NCBI GenBank assembly: GCA_035550315.1
Contig: DASZPL010000139.1
Coordinates: 1-64,000 of the forward strand
DNA length: 64,000 nucleotides
From: DASZPL01 sp035550315
Lineage (GTDB): Bacteria; Actinomycetota; Actinomycetes; JAFAQI01
Direction of reading: 5' to 3'
Shown here in pieces: positions 18,315 through 26,960 of this stretch. A model generated the notes under the pieces. The model was not told where the DNA came from, made no database searches, and worked only from the letters and a program-made list of their open reading frames with translations. Position 1 is the first letter of the stretch, and every line of letters starts with the position of its first letter. Made by a program: the position numbers and the translations under genes.

Positions 18315-18703
18315 GCCACCGGCTCGAAGGCGTAGGACACCAGGTGGCCAGCGTCACCGGTGCCGACCGGCGCTGTCACCAGCCGCATCGGTTGACCCAT
18401 CCGCAGCTTGGCCGGATCGCTCTCGGTCAGCAGGCCGAGCACACGGAGCCCTTCCGGCAGCTCGACGACGCCGAAGCCGAACGGGACGTCGCCGGTGTAG
18501 CCCGGGGGTGGCGCCGTCACCGCGGTCCACGCCCATAACGTCCCGGTGGGCGACAGCGTCACCGGCTCCGGGTCGTCGGCCGAGCAGTACGGGCAGATGT
18601 CGTGGCGCGGGAAGTGGTGCCCGCCGCAGGAGCGGCAGCGGCTGCCGAGCAGCCGGGGCTCATCGGTGAACAGGCCCTCCCGCACCGGAACGCTGACGCC
18701 CAC
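18311..18703 (-). CDS. Zn-ribbon and OB-fold protein (DUF35 family)
   Basis: A 130-residue acyl-CoA-associated protein. The N-terminal rubredoxin-like zinc ribbon is CRSCGGHHFPRHDICPYC, followed by the OB-fold with GTLWAWTAV and PFGFGVVELPEG. DUF35 proteins pair with thiolases or with MaoC hydratases, as in steroid side-chain catabolism. The GTG at 18703 fits the family length. The gene is divergent from the amidohydrolase at 18779, sharing a 75-base control region that holds the palindrome at 18769-18786. Confidence 0.85.
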   Translation of the reverse strand: MGVSVPVREGLFTDEPRLLGSRCRSCGGHHFPRHDICPYCSADDPEPVTLSPTGTLWAWTAVTAPPPGYTGDVPFGFGVVELPEGLRVLGLLTESDPAKLRMGQPMRLVTAPVGTGDAGHLVSYAFEPVA

Positions 18704-18765
18704 GTCAGCAAGCGTAAGCGTCGGCGAGCGCGGCTCGCCCTCTCGACACCGCCCCGGCACCGACG

Positions 18766-18771
18766 TAACCT
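18766..18771 (+). promoter_or_regulatory. Candidate -10 box (TAACCT) for a leaderless amidohydrolase transcript
   Basis: TAACCT fits TANNNT and ends seven bases before the GTG at 18779, the spacing expected if transcription starts at the initiation codon. It overlaps the left end of the palindrome at 18769-18786, so a bound repressor would block polymerase. Confidence 0.45.
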
Positions 18772-18786
18772 GACACTCGTGTCAGG
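18769..18786. promoter_or_regulatory. Perfect operator-like palindrome CCTGACACTCGTGTCAGG
   Basis: Eight-base arms CCTGACAC and GTGTCAGG are exactly complementary around TC. It covers the end of a -10 box and the GTG start codon of the amidohydrolase. A near-copy lies at 9554-9571 before the P450. It may also control the divergent DUF35-thiolase operon. Confidence 0.65.
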
Positions 18787-20047
18787 GTCTGGGATTCCTT
18801 ATGACAGCACCAAGGACGAGTTGCCGAAGGTCATCAGCGTCGATGACCACGTAACCGAGCCAGCCCACGTCTGGCAGACCTACTTGCCCGAGCGGTTCCG
18901 CGAGAACGGGCCGAAGATCAAGCGGGCGAAGTGGGGCAAGATCGCCTTCAACCGGTCGGGCAGCGGCCGCGGCCACTACGTGCAGGAAGAGGACCCGGAC
19001 GGCCAGTGGGGCGACGCCTGGATCTATGACGGCGCCGTCATCTACGTGCACAAGCGCTTCGTCGCCATCCCGCTCGACGCCACCCCGGACGGCGACCTGT
19101 CGAAGTTCGACCGCACGAAGATGCCGATGACGCCGATCACCTACGACGAGATGCGTCCCGGCTGCTACGACCCGCAGGAGCGCAGCAAGGAGTTCCTGGC
19201 CAACTGGGTCGACGGATCGCTGCCGTTCCCGACGTTCCCGCGGTTCTGCGGCCAGACCTTCCTGGAGGCTCCGGACAAGGAGCTGGCCGAGGCGTGCGTC
19301 TATGCCTACAACGACTGGATGGTCGAGGAGTGGTGCGCTCCCGGCACCGTGAACCTCCCGCTGCAACTGGTCCCGCTGTGGGACGTGGACCTGGCGGTCA
19401 AGGAGGTCGAGCGCAACGCGAAGCGTGGCGTGCACGCGGTCGCGTTCTCCGAGATGCCGCCCGCACTCGACCTGCCGAGCATCCACTCCGGCTACTGGGA
19501 CCCGTTCTTCGACGTCTGCCAGAACACCGCCACCACGTTGTGCATGCACATCGGCTCGTCGTCGCGGATGCCGAAGGCCTCCCCCGACGCTCCCGCCGGC
19601 GCCGGCAACATGCTCGCGTTCAACACCGCGATGGCGTCCATGGCCGACTTCCTGTTCGGCGGCATCCTGCACCGCTTCCCGAAGCTGAAGATCGCCTACA
19701 GCGAGGGGCAGATCGGCTGGATCCCCTACGCGCTGGAGCGCGCCGACACGACGTGGGACCAGCACGACGCGTGGACGCACGCCAAGTCGATCATCCCGAA
19801 CCCGCCGTCGACGTACTACTGGGGTCGGGTGTTCGGTTGCTTCACCAACGACCAGCACGGACTCGACTCGATCGACAAGATCGGCCACGACAACGTCTGC
19901 TTCGAGACCGACTACCCGCACACCGACACGACCTGGCCGAACACCCGGGCCCACATCGAGAAGATGATCGTCGGGATGTCGGACGACCTGGTCTACAAGA
20001 CGTTGCGGGGCAACGCGATCAACATGCTGTCGTTGGACACCGTCTGA
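18779..20047 (+). CDS. Amidohydrolase family 2 (PF04909-like) metal-dependent hydrolase/decarboxylase
   Basis: A 422-residue TIM-barrel enzyme. The first metal site is VISVDDHVTEP (Asp-His-x-x-Glu form), further ligands are the His in LCMHIGSSSRMP and the Asp in CFETDYPHTDTTWP. The conserved MRPGCYDPQER stretch is shared with the gene at 36541. Members include 2-amino-3-carboxymuconate semialdehyde and resorcylate decarboxylases; most actinobacterial ones are uncharacterised. The GTG start lies inside a perfect palindrome and seven bases behind a -10 box, with no Shine-Dalgarno, so the mRNA is probably leaderless. Its neighbours are thiolase and DUF35 genes. Confidence 0.85.
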   Translation: MSGSGIPYDSTKDELPKVISVDDHVTEPAHVWQTYLPERFRENGPKIKRAKWGKIAFNRSGSGRGHYVQEEDPDGQWGDAWIYDGAVIYVHKRFVAIPLDATPDGDLSKFDRTKMPMTPITYDEMRPGCYDPQERSKEFLANWVDGSLPFPTFPRFCGQTFLEAPDKELAEACVYAYNDWMVEEWCAPGTVNLPLQLVPLWDVDLAVKEVERNAKRGVHAVAFSEMPPALDLPSIHSGYWDPFFDVCQNTATTLCMHIGSSSRMPKASPDAPAGAGNMLAFNTAMASMADFLFGGILHRFPKLKIAYSEGQIGWIPYALERADTTWDQHDAWTHAKSIIPNPPSTYYWGRVFGCFTNDQHGLDSIDKIGHDNVCFETDYPHTDTTWPNTRAHIEKMIVGMSDDLVYKTLRGNAINMLSLDTV

Positions 20048-20051
20048 CGTC

Positions 20052-20765
20052 CTAACCGCGACGCGGCGGGCGGAGTACGGCGAACGGGTCCGTGACCGCG
20101 AGCTCGTGGCGGCGAAACCGGTAGGTCATCGCCGGGCGCCCGCCCGTGCTGCCGGGAGTGGTGCGGCGTCCGGTCGGCTCGATCAGCCGGCGGCGGTTCA
20201 TCACCCGCGACAAGTTGGTCTGCGTCACTCGATAGCCGAGCGCCGCACCGATGACGTCACGCAGCTCCGCCATCGTGAACTCGGCCGGTGCCAGCGCGAA
20301 GCCGATGTTCGTGTAGGAGAGCTTGGCGCGCAGCCGCTCCGTCGCCGCCGCGATGAAGTCGGTGTGGTCGAACGCGGTCGGCGGCAGCTCCGCGACCGGC
20401 TGCCAGGCGGTGTCCTCGGGCAGCGAGGGTGACGCCGAGGTCGGCACGATGCCGAGGTACGCCGTCGCGAGCACGCGCCCCCGCGGGTCGCGGGCGATGT
20501 TGCTGTGGGTGGCGAGCTGCTCCAGGTGGGCGAGCTCTCGGACGTCCACCTTCTCCGCCAGGTGGCGGGTGATCGCCGTACGTAACCGCTCGTCCGCGCG
20601 CACGCCGCCGCCGGGCAGCGCCCACCGCCGCGCGAACGGCGGTTTGGCGCGGCGCCACATCAGCACCGACAGCACGCCGTCGCGCACCGACAGCACGACG
20701 GCGAGCACTTCGTGCGGGTACGCCGGCCAGCCCGGCATGTCGCCATCGCGGGCGGCGCGGTTCAC
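20052..20765 (-). CDS. nrtR: NrtR-type Nudix regulator of NAD synthesis
   Basis: A 237-residue protein. The Nudix-like domain covers residues 15-150, with ALPGGGVRADERLRTAITRHLAEK in place of the Nudix box; the full catalytic REUXEE series is not conserved, as is usual for regulators. Residues 160-235 form a winged helix (TMAELRDVIGAALGYRVTQT, then NLSRVMNRRRLIEPTG). NrtR proteins repress NAD genes and are released by ADP-ribose or related ligands. The gene is divergent from nadABC with 64 bases between, which supports the assignment. I could not recognise its operator. Confidence 0.88.
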   Translation of the reverse strand: MNRAARDGDMPGWPAYPHEVLAVVLSVRDGVLSVLMWRRAKPPFARRWALPGGGVRADERLRTAITRHLAEKVDVRELAHLEQLATHSNIARDPRGRVLATAYLGIVPTSASPSLPEDTAWQPVAELPPTAFDHTDFIAAATERLRAKLSYTNIGFALAPAEFTMAELRDVIGAALGYRVTQTNLSRVMNRRRLIEPTGRRTTPGSTGGRPAMTYRFRRHELAVTDPFAVLRPPRRG

Positions 20766-20829
20766 GCCCGCATGCTACGGTCTGACCCAAGTAATCGCCT
20801 CATAGTCGAAAACCGGCGGACGGAGCGCC

Positions 20830-21828
20830 ATGACCGCGATCCTCGACGCACCCAGCTGGTCCGGCCTGCCGGCCGACTGGCCGGACGAGGTACGCCGCCT
20901 GGCCACGGCACGCAACGCAGTCCTGCTCGCGCACAACTACCAGCTGCCGGAGATCCAGGAGGTGGCCGACCACGTCGGCGACTCACTGGCGCTGTCGCGC
21001 CTGGCCGCCGCTACCGACGCCGACACAATCGTGTTCTGCGGCGTGCACTTCATGGCGGAGACGGCGAAGCTGCTCTCCCCCGACAAGACCGTGCTGATCC
21101 CGACCGCGGCCGCGGGCTGCTCGCTGGCCGACACCATCGACGCCGAGCAGCTGCGCGCCTGGAAGGCCGAGCACCCCGACGCCGTCGTCGTTGCGTATGT
21201 GAACACCACCGCGGCGGTGAAGGCGGAGACGGACGTCTGCTGCACCTCGTCCAACGCGGTCGACGTCGTCGCTTCGATCCCCGCCGAGCGCCCAGTGCTG
21301 TTCCTGCCGGACCAGTTCCTCGGCGCCCACGTGAAGCGGGTGACCGGGCGCGACAACATCCACGTCTGGCTGGGCGAGTGCCACGTCCACGCCGGCATCT
21401 CGCCGACCGACGTCCGCGAGCAGGTCGCGCAACATCCGGACGCCGAGCTGCTGATCCATCCCGAGTGCGGCTGCGCCACCTCGGCGTTATGGCTGACCGG
21501 CACCGGCGACCTCCCGGCCGACCGCACGCACGTGCTGTCGACCGGCGGCATGGCTGACCTCGCGCCGCGGCTGACCAGCCGCACGGCGCTGGTCGCGACC
21601 GAGGTCGGCATGCTGCATCAGCTGCGCCGGCTCAACCAGCGCACCGAGTTCATCCCGATGAACCGGCAGGCGTCGTGTCGGTTCATGAAGATGATCACGC
21701 CGGAGTTGCTGCTCCGCTGCCTGCGTGAGGGACGCGACGAGGTCGAGATCCCCTCCGACATCGCAGCGCCCGCGCGACGCGCGGTCGAGCGGATGATCGC
21801 CATCGGCGCGAGCGGCGGCGGCGAGTGA
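20830..21828 (+). CDS. nadA: Quinolinate synthase
   Basis: A 332-residue 4Fe-4S enzyme that condenses iminoaspartate with dihydroxyacetone phosphate to quinolinate, the second step of de novo NAD synthesis. Conserved parts are AHNYQLPEIQEVADHVGDS, VFCGVHFMAETAKLL, TDVCCTSSNAVD, LPDQFLGAHV and IHPECGCATS; the cysteines in these bind the cluster. GGAG lies 7 bases before the ATG. It is the first gene of nadA-nadB-nadC, each joined to the next by a GTGA overlap. Confidence 0.96.
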   Translation: MTAILDAPSWSGLPADWPDEVRRLATARNAVLLAHNYQLPEIQEVADHVGDSLALSRLAAATDADTIVFCGVHFMAETAKLLSPDKTVLIPTAAAGCSLADTIDAEQLRAWKAEHPDAVVVAYVNTTAAVKAETDVCCTSSNAVDVVASIPAERPVLFLPDQFLGAHVKRVTGRDNIHVWLGECHVHAGISPTDVREQVAQHPDAELLIHPECGCATSALWLTGTGDLPADRTHVLSTGGMADLAPRLTSRTALVATEVGMLHQLRRLNQRTEFIPMNRQASCRFMKMITPELLLRCLREGRDEVEIPSDIAAPARRAVERMIAIGASGGGE

Positions 21829-23399
21829 CCCGGCGCACCGACTACGACGTCGTCGTCGTCGGGTCCGGCGTGGCAGGTCTGTCGGCGGCCTTGGGACTCG
21901 CCGGCCATCGCCGGGTCGCGGTCGTCACCGCCGGCGGGTTGACGAGCGGCAGCACGCCGTGGGCCCAGGGCGGGATCGCGGCCGCCGTCGGCGCCGACGA
22001 CAATCCGCGCCAGCACGCCGCCGACACGATGACGGCCGGCGCCGGGATGTGCGACCCGGCCGCCGTCGGAGTGCTGACCGGCGACGCCCCCGCGCGGGTC
22101 GCAAACCTGATCGCCGACGGCGCGCGGTTCGACCGAGCCGGCGACGGCACCCTCGCCCTGACCCGCGAGGGCGGGCACCACCGGCACCGGGTACTGCACG
22201 CCGGTGGCGACGCCTCGGGCGCGGAGGTGAGCCGGGCGCTCACCGCGGCGCTGCGCGCGCGCGCGGTCGACGTACTCGAGCACACGGAGGCGCGCGACCT
22301 CACCACCGCGTTCAGTCCCGACGGCCGTCAGGTGACCGGCGTCGTCGTCCGCCGACTCGACCGGCCGGGCGCGGACATCATCAGCGCCCGTGCGGTCGTG
22401 CTCGCAACCGGCGGGATCGGCGGCGTCTACCGCACCAGCAGCAACCCGCCGGACGTAGCGGGCGACGGCCTGGCGATCGGGCTGCGCGCGGGCGCGGCGC
22501 TGGTGGATCTCGAGTTCGTGCAGTTCCATCCCACCGGGTTGCAGGTCGCCACACTTGGCCAGGTGCCACTGATCACCGAAGCGCTGCGCGGCGAAGGCGC
22601 CGTGCTGCGCGACGCCGACGGCCGGCCGATCATGACCGGCCACCACCCGCTCGGCGACCTCGCACCGCGCGACGTGGTGGCGCGCCGCATCGATGCCGTG
22701 ATCACCGAGACCGGCAGCCAAGTCGGACTGGACGCGACCGGCTTTGGTGCGCAGCTGCGGCGTCGTTTCCCGACCGCCTATCGAAACTGTCGCCGTCACG
22801 GCATCGACCCGACGACCGAGCCGATCCCGGTAATGCCGGTGCAGCACTTCCTGTGCGGCGGCATCCGCACCGACCAGTGGGGAGCCTCCGACGTCGTCGG
22901 TCTCTACGCCGTCGGCGAGGTCGCCGCCACTGGCGTCCACGGCGCCAACCGACTGGCCTCCAACAGCCTGCTCGAGGGACTGGTCTTCGGCGCGCGCGTC
23001 GCCGCCCGGCTGCGCGACGAGCTGCCCGCACCGCTGACCGGTACGCCGGTCGACCCGGTCGTCCCGGCCGTCCCCGAGCGGGCGATGGCGTCGATCCGCG
23101 CCACCATGAGCCGCTACGTCGGGGTGCGGCGGTCTGCCGCCGGGCTGGCGGCGGCTGCCACCGCCCTCGAGTCGCTGGCATGCCGGGATGAACCGGCGTC
23201 CGCGGCGGCGACCAACCGTTGGACCGTAGCCGCTGCGATCGTCGCCGCGGCGGCCGCGCGGCAGGAGAGCCGCGGCTGCCACTGGCGGGCCGACCACCCA
23301 ACGAGCAGCGACGCCTGGCGGCATCGGATCGTGGTCCGCCTCGACGACACCGGCCGCCCCCTCGCCGTCGTCCCCGCGCCATTGGACCAGTCGGCGTGA
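21825..23399 (+). CDS. nadB: L-aspartate oxidase
   Basis: A 524-residue flavoprotein of the succinate dehydrogenase/fumarate reductase family that oxidises L-aspartate to iminoaspartate for NadA. The FAD motif GSGVAGLSAALGLAG is N-terminal; STPWAQGGIAAAV, HRHRVLHAGGDASGAE and FHPTGL are family signatures, and VGEVAATGVHGANRLASNS closes the FAD site. The GTG start overlaps the nadA stop (GTGA). The C-terminal helical domain is complete. Confidence 0.95.
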   Translation: MTRRTDYDVVVVGSGVAGLSAALGLAGHRRVAVVTAGGLTSGSTPWAQGGIAAAVGADDNPRQHAADTMTAGAGMCDPAAVGVLTGDAPARVANLIADGARFDRAGDGTLALTREGGHHRHRVLHAGGDASGAEVSRALTAALRARAVDVLEHTEARDLTTAFSPDGRQVTGVVVRRLDRPGADIISARAVVLATGGIGGVYRTSSNPPDVAGDGLAIGLRAGAALVDLEFVQFHPTGLQVATLGQVPLITEALRGEGAVLRDADGRPIMTGHHPLGDLAPRDVVARRIDAVITETGSQVGLDATGFGAQLRRRFPTAYRNCRRHGIDPTTEPIPVMPVQHFLCGGIRTDQWGASDVVGLYAVGEVAATGVHGANRLASNSLLEGLVFGARVAARLRDELPAPLTGTPVDPVVPAVPERAMASIRATMSRYVGVRRSAAGLAAAATALESLACRDEPASAAATNRWTVAAAIVAAAAARQESRGCHWRADHPTSSDAWRHRIVVRLDDTGRPLAVVPAPLDQSA

Positions 23400-24328
23400 C
23401 ACCGGTTGCCACGACTGGGCACTATCCGCTGCGGTCCGAAACGCGGGCGCTGCTCAAGGTCGCCGGCCTCGATCCGGACGACGTGCTGCACGTCATCGAG
23501 CGGGCGGCGGTCGAGGATCTGGGCGCCATCGGCGACGTCACCTCCGCGGCCACCGTGTCGCCCGACGCGACGATGGCCGGCAGCTACGTCACGCGCCAGG
23601 CCGGAGTGGTCGCCGGCCTGCCGGTCCTGGTCGCCGTCTTCGAGCACTGCCTCGGCGACGACGCGACCGTCGAGTTGCTGAGCCGCGACGGCGAGCGGGT
23701 GCAACCCGGTCAGGCGATCGCGCGGGTCGAAGCGCCGGCTGTCGGCCTGCTCGCCACGGAACGGTTGTCGTTGAACCTGCTCGGTCATCTGTCCGGCATC
23801 GCCACGCTGACCCGCGCCTGGGTCGACGCGATCGCCGGCACCGCGGCCCGCATTCGCGACACCCGCAAGACGACGCCCGGCCTGCGCGACCTGGAGAAGT
23901 ACGCCGTGCGCTGCGGCGGCGGGGTGAACCACCGCCGCGGGCTCGACGACGGCGTCCTGATCAAGGACAACCACGTCGCGGCCGCCGGCGGCGTCGGCCA
24001 GGCTCTCGACCGGGTGCACCAGGCGTACCCCGCGACTGCGATGCCGGTGCAGGTGGAGGTGGAGGTCGACGACCTCGCGCAGCTCGAGGAGGCGCTCGCG
24101 CACGGCGCCCGCGAGGTGCTGCTCGACAACTTCGACGATGCCGCGTTGCGCACCGCGGTCACGCTGGTCCGGCAACGCCAGCCCGAGGTGGTGATCGAGG
24201 CCAGCGGCGGGTTGACCCTCGACCGCGCGGCGGCGGTTGCTCGCACCGGCGTCGACTACCTCGCCGTCGGCGCACTGACGCACTCCGCGCCGATCCTCGA
24301 CATCGGCCTCGACACCGAGACCGGCTGA
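23396..24328 (+). CDS. nadC: Nicotinate-nucleotide pyrophosphorylase (quinolinate phosphoribosyltransferase)
   Basis: A 310-residue enzyme that joins quinolinate to PRPP, giving nicotinate mononucleotide, CO2 and pyrophosphate. Signatures are DTRKTTPGLRDLEKYAVRCG, the NHRRGLDDGVLIKDNH active-site loop, VQVEVEVDDLAQLEEAL and IEASGGLTLDRAAAVARTGV. The GTG at 23396 overlaps the nadB stop and gives the usual family length. It completes the de novo branch controlled by the divergent nrtR. Confidence 0.96.
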   Translation: MTPVATTGHYPLRSETRALLKVAGLDPDDVLHVIERAAVEDLGAIGDVTSAATVSPDATMAGSYVTRQAGVVAGLPVLVAVFEHCLGDDATVELLSRDGERVQPGQAIARVEAPAVGLLATERLSLNLLGHLSGIATLTRAWVDAIAGTAARIRDTRKTTPGLRDLEKYAVRCGGGVNHRRGLDDGVLIKDNHVAAAGGVGQALDRVHQAYPATAMPVQVEVEVDDLAQLEEALAHGAREVLLDNFDDAALRTAVTLVRQRQPEVVIEASGGLTLDRAAAVARTGVDYLAVGALTHSAPILDIGLDTETG

Positions 24329-24332
24329 GCGG

Positions 24333-24815
24333 TCAGATCTCGATCGCGCAGGACTGGTCGACGCCGAGCACGGCCAGCGTCCGGCCAAGCCCGAGGAACA
24401 CCGCGACGCACAACGTGAGATCGAGGACCTCCGGGTCGGAGAACGCCGCCTGCAGCCGTGCGAAGAAGGCGTCGTCGATCGAGCCGTGGTCGGTCGCGAA
24501 CCGTTCGGCGTACTCGATCGCCAATCGCTGCCGCTCGCTGTAGTGCGGGTAGGTCGCGTAGTCGGCCACGTGGTCGTAGAGCTCGGCCGCGACGCCCGCC
24601 TCCTGCACCGAGGGGGCGCGGAAGTCGGCGCAGGCGACGCAGTCGTTGATCTGCGCGATCCGCATCCGCGCCAGCTCGCGTTCCTCCGGCGGCAGCACGC
24701 TCTGCTGGTAGGCGCCGTGAATCATCCGCTCGACCATCGCGCCGAGTTGCGGTCGCAACGTCCAGATCATCGCCGCTTCCCCGCCCGGGCCGTCGGGGAT
24801 GTCGAGCCGCGCCAC
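24333..24815 (-). CDS. AhpD-like/carboxymuconolactone decarboxylase-family protein
   Basis: A 160-residue all-helical protein with the redox motif NDCVACADFRAP (CxxC). AhpD-like proteins act as thiol peroxidase partners; in catabolic operons the role is often unknown. It is the last gene of a three-gene minus-strand operon (haem-oxygenase-like oxidase, F420-type oxidoreductase, this), 17 bases after the oxidoreductase. It converges with nadC with a 4-base gap. Confidence 0.8.
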   Translation of the reverse strand: MARLDIPDGPGGEAAMIWTLRPQLGAMVERMIHGAYQQSVLPPEERELARMRIAQINDCVACADFRAPSVQEAGVAAELYDHVADYATYPHYSERQRLAIEYAERFATDHGSIDDAFFARLQAAFSDPEVLDLTLCVAVFLGLGRTLAVLGVDQSCAIEI

Positions 24816-24832
24816 GGATCGAGCCTAGGCGG

Positions 24833-25768
24833 TTACGCCCGGACCCGCTGGATGACCTGCTCGCCGTACGCCGCGAGCGCATCGGCGTTGGCGGCGGCAT
24901 GCGCGGCGTACGCCGACACCCCGATCCAGGTCACGCCGGCGGCGGTCACCTGGCCGATCCAGTCGAGCTCGGCCTCGGCGTTGAACCGGTTCCCCTCTCG
25001 GTCGACGATCGGCGACCGGTTGCCGGCCGCGAGACAGACATCGATCGTCGCGGGGTCGCGGCCCGCCCGCTCCAACCGGTCGTGCAGGTCCGCGATCGCG
25101 CTGGTCAGCGCCGGCAGGTCCGAGATCTGCGGGGTGCGCGAGGTCTTCGACAGCTCGGCCGACGCCATCAACGGCGCCCACCCGATGCCGTGGCGGACGA
25201 CGCGCTCCCGCGCGGTTGTGCTGTTGCCGCCGATCCACAGCGGCGCGCGCGGCTGGATCGGGCCAGGCCGGAACGCCTGCTCGCGCGCGGTGAACCCGCG
25301 GCCGTCGTACTGCACGGACTCCGGCTCTGCCCAGGCGCGGTTCAACACCTCCAGCGCCTCGTCGAACCGCGCGTTGCGCTCCTCGAAGTCCACGCCCAGC
25401 GCCGCGAACTCCGAGCGCAGGTAACCGGTGCCGCAGGTGAGGGTGAGCCGGCCGCGCGAGAGCACGTCCACGCTGACCGCCGCGCGCGCCGTCAGCAGCG
25501 GGTTGCGATAAGGCAGTACGGCGAGGAACGCCAGCAGCCGCAGCCGCGAGGTCAGCGCCGCGCAGTAGGACAGCGCGACGTACGGGTCGAATGACGCGTG
25601 ACCGCCGTTCTCCAGCCACTTTCGGGAGGGCGCCGGATGCTCGGTGAAGGCGATGGCGTCAAAACCGGCCGCCTCGACGGTGCCGGCCCACGCCGCGATG
25701 TCGGCCGCCATCGCGTCCGGCGCGACCGGCTGGTCGGCCGGCATTGGGTACTGCACGCTGAACCGCAT
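24833..25768 (-). CDS. LLM-class F420-dependent oxidoreductase
   Basis: A 311-residue luciferase-like TIM barrel of the TIGR03619-type. Typical segments are GFDAIAFTEHPAP, LRLLAFLAVLPYRNPLL, LSRGRLTLTCGTGYLRSEF and RFDEALEVLNRAW. Enzymes of this class use reduced F420 (or FMNH2) as hydride donor; F420 genes are not in the window, so the cofactor is inferred from the family. ATG at 25768 begins at the first beta strand. It sits in an operon with a haem-oxygenase-like oxidase and an AhpD-like protein. Confidence 0.88.
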   Translation of the reverse strand: MRFSVQYPMPADQPVAPDAMAADIAAWAGTVEAAGFDAIAFTEHPAPSRKWLENGGHASFDPYVALSYCAALTSRLRLLAFLAVLPYRNPLLTARAAVSVDVLSRGRLTLTCGTGYLRSEFAALGVDFEERNARFDEALEVLNRAWAEPESVQYDGRGFTAREQAFRPGPIQPRAPLWIGGNSTTARERVVRHGIGWAPLMASAELSKTSRTPQISDLPALTSAIADLHDRLERAGRDPATIDVCLAAGNRSPIVDREGNRFNAEAELDWIGQVTAAGVTWIGVSAYAAHAAANADALAAYGEQVIQRVRA

Positions 25769-25809
25769 CCGCCCGGCTCCCTCCCCGAGGCATGGTACGG
25801 AGCCAGCGG

Positions 25810-26790
25810 TCAGGCAGCGAGCGCGGCGGGCGACACGCCGAGCTCGCGACTCACATCCTCGAAGAACTTCGCGTTGATCGCGGCCCGCCAGACGACGCCA
25901 CGCACGATCCGCTCGCCCCACTCCGGATGCGCGCGCACCGTCGGGGTAATCGCCTTCTCCAGCCAGTCCTTGCCGTGGCGCGGGTCGACCTCGGCATGCA
26001 CGGCGTAGAACGGGTACGCCGCGGCCGGCCCGTCGCAGCGCTCGAGGGCCTGCAGCACCATCCGGCTGCGCGGCCCCGCCTGCAGCTCGATCAGCCCGAG
26101 GGCGCCCAGCATCTCCGGTTGCAACCATCGGTTCGTGGCCAGCAGGCCGCCGAACGCGGTGCGAGCCAACGCAGACACCGGCAACTCGGCGTCCGCAATG
26201 CGTGGCAGGTCGATCGCCTCCACCAGCTGGTCGTGCAAAACGGTGTGGATGCCGGAGAGATCGCCGTTGCCCATCTCGTCCCAGTAGTTGGTGGCGAGCT
26301 CGAGCTTCGCCGAGCCGGCCAACCCGACCTGGCAGATCGCGACCAGGTCGTCGAAGTCGGCGTCCGGGCCGCCTTCGAGCGCGAGGAAGCGGACCACGTC
26401 GTCCCAGTCGGCGCGTCGGGCCAGCCACTTGTAGATCGGTGGCAGCCGGTCGCTGGCGGCCAGTCGGCGCATCGCTTCGACTGGATCGTCGACCGGTACG
26501 CCGTCGAGCGACGTCACACTCTCTAGCTCGGCCAGCCATGCCGCCTCGCAGCGCTGCTTCAGCGCGGCGACGGCGGGATGATGCTGCCAGCGGGCGGCGT
26601 CGCCGACCCGCTCGAGCGGCCCATAGTGCAGGTCGTAGATCGCCTGCAGCGTGACCAGCCGGTCTCGCTCGTCCACGGGCGCAACGTCACGTAGTTGGTC
26701 CAGCTGCGCGGCATCGCCGCACCGAAGCGCCTGCGCTAATCGATCCGAGAGGCGCTGCGCCGCCGCGATGTAGGTCATGCGATCCGGCAT
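25810..26790 (-). CDS. Haem-oxygenase-like iron-containing oxidase (HDO superfamily)
   Basis: A 326-residue helical protein resembling the iron-containing redox enzyme family (Haem_oxygenas_2, PF14518-like), which includes UndA and other diiron oxidases. The iron-ligand pattern H-x3-D-x2-H is visible in FYAVHAEVDPRH near residue 265, and an acidic helix ELATNYWDEMGNGD carries the other probable ligands. The first 100 residues are an extra helical region. It is the first gene of an operon with an F420-type oxidoreductase. Substrate unknown. Start could be the ATG at 26790 or at 26778; neither has a clear Shine-Dalgarno. Confidence 0.7.
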   Translation of the reverse strand: MPDRMTYIAAAQRLSDRLAQALRCGDAAQLDQLRDVAPVDERDRLVTLQAIYDLHYGPLERVGDAARWQHHPAVAALKQRCEAAWLAELESVTSLDGVPVDDPVEAMRRLAASDRLPPIYKWLARRADWDDVVRFLALEGGPDADFDDLVAICQVGLAGSAKLELATNYWDEMGNGDLSGIHTVLHDQLVEAIDLPRIADAELPVSALARTAFGGLLATNRWLQPEMLGALGLIELQAGPRSRMVLQALERCDGPAAAYPFYAVHAEVDPRHGKDWLEKAITPTVRAHPEWGERIVRGVVWRAAINAKFFEDVSRELGVSPAALAA

Positions 26791-26960
26791 GCCCGGCGCA
26801 GGCCAGCACCATGCGACATATCGGCGGCCGCCTTAGTGCTTAGCCGATGCGATGCGCCGGACCGGGCTGGCGAGCGGCACAAAGATAGGCATTCCACCCG
26901 ATGTCACGACCCTCCTTAGACGCGCAGGCTGAACGCCGTCAAACCGGACAAGGAGGCGTC

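Noticed and set aside
20766..20829. Operator for NrtR
   Set aside because: AGTAATCGCCTCATAGT has only partial dyad symmetry (3 of 5 arm bases), so no site was called.
26823..26832. Palindrome GGCGGCCGCC upstream of the small protein
   Set aside because: Such GC palindromes are expected in this base composition and it has no promoter context.
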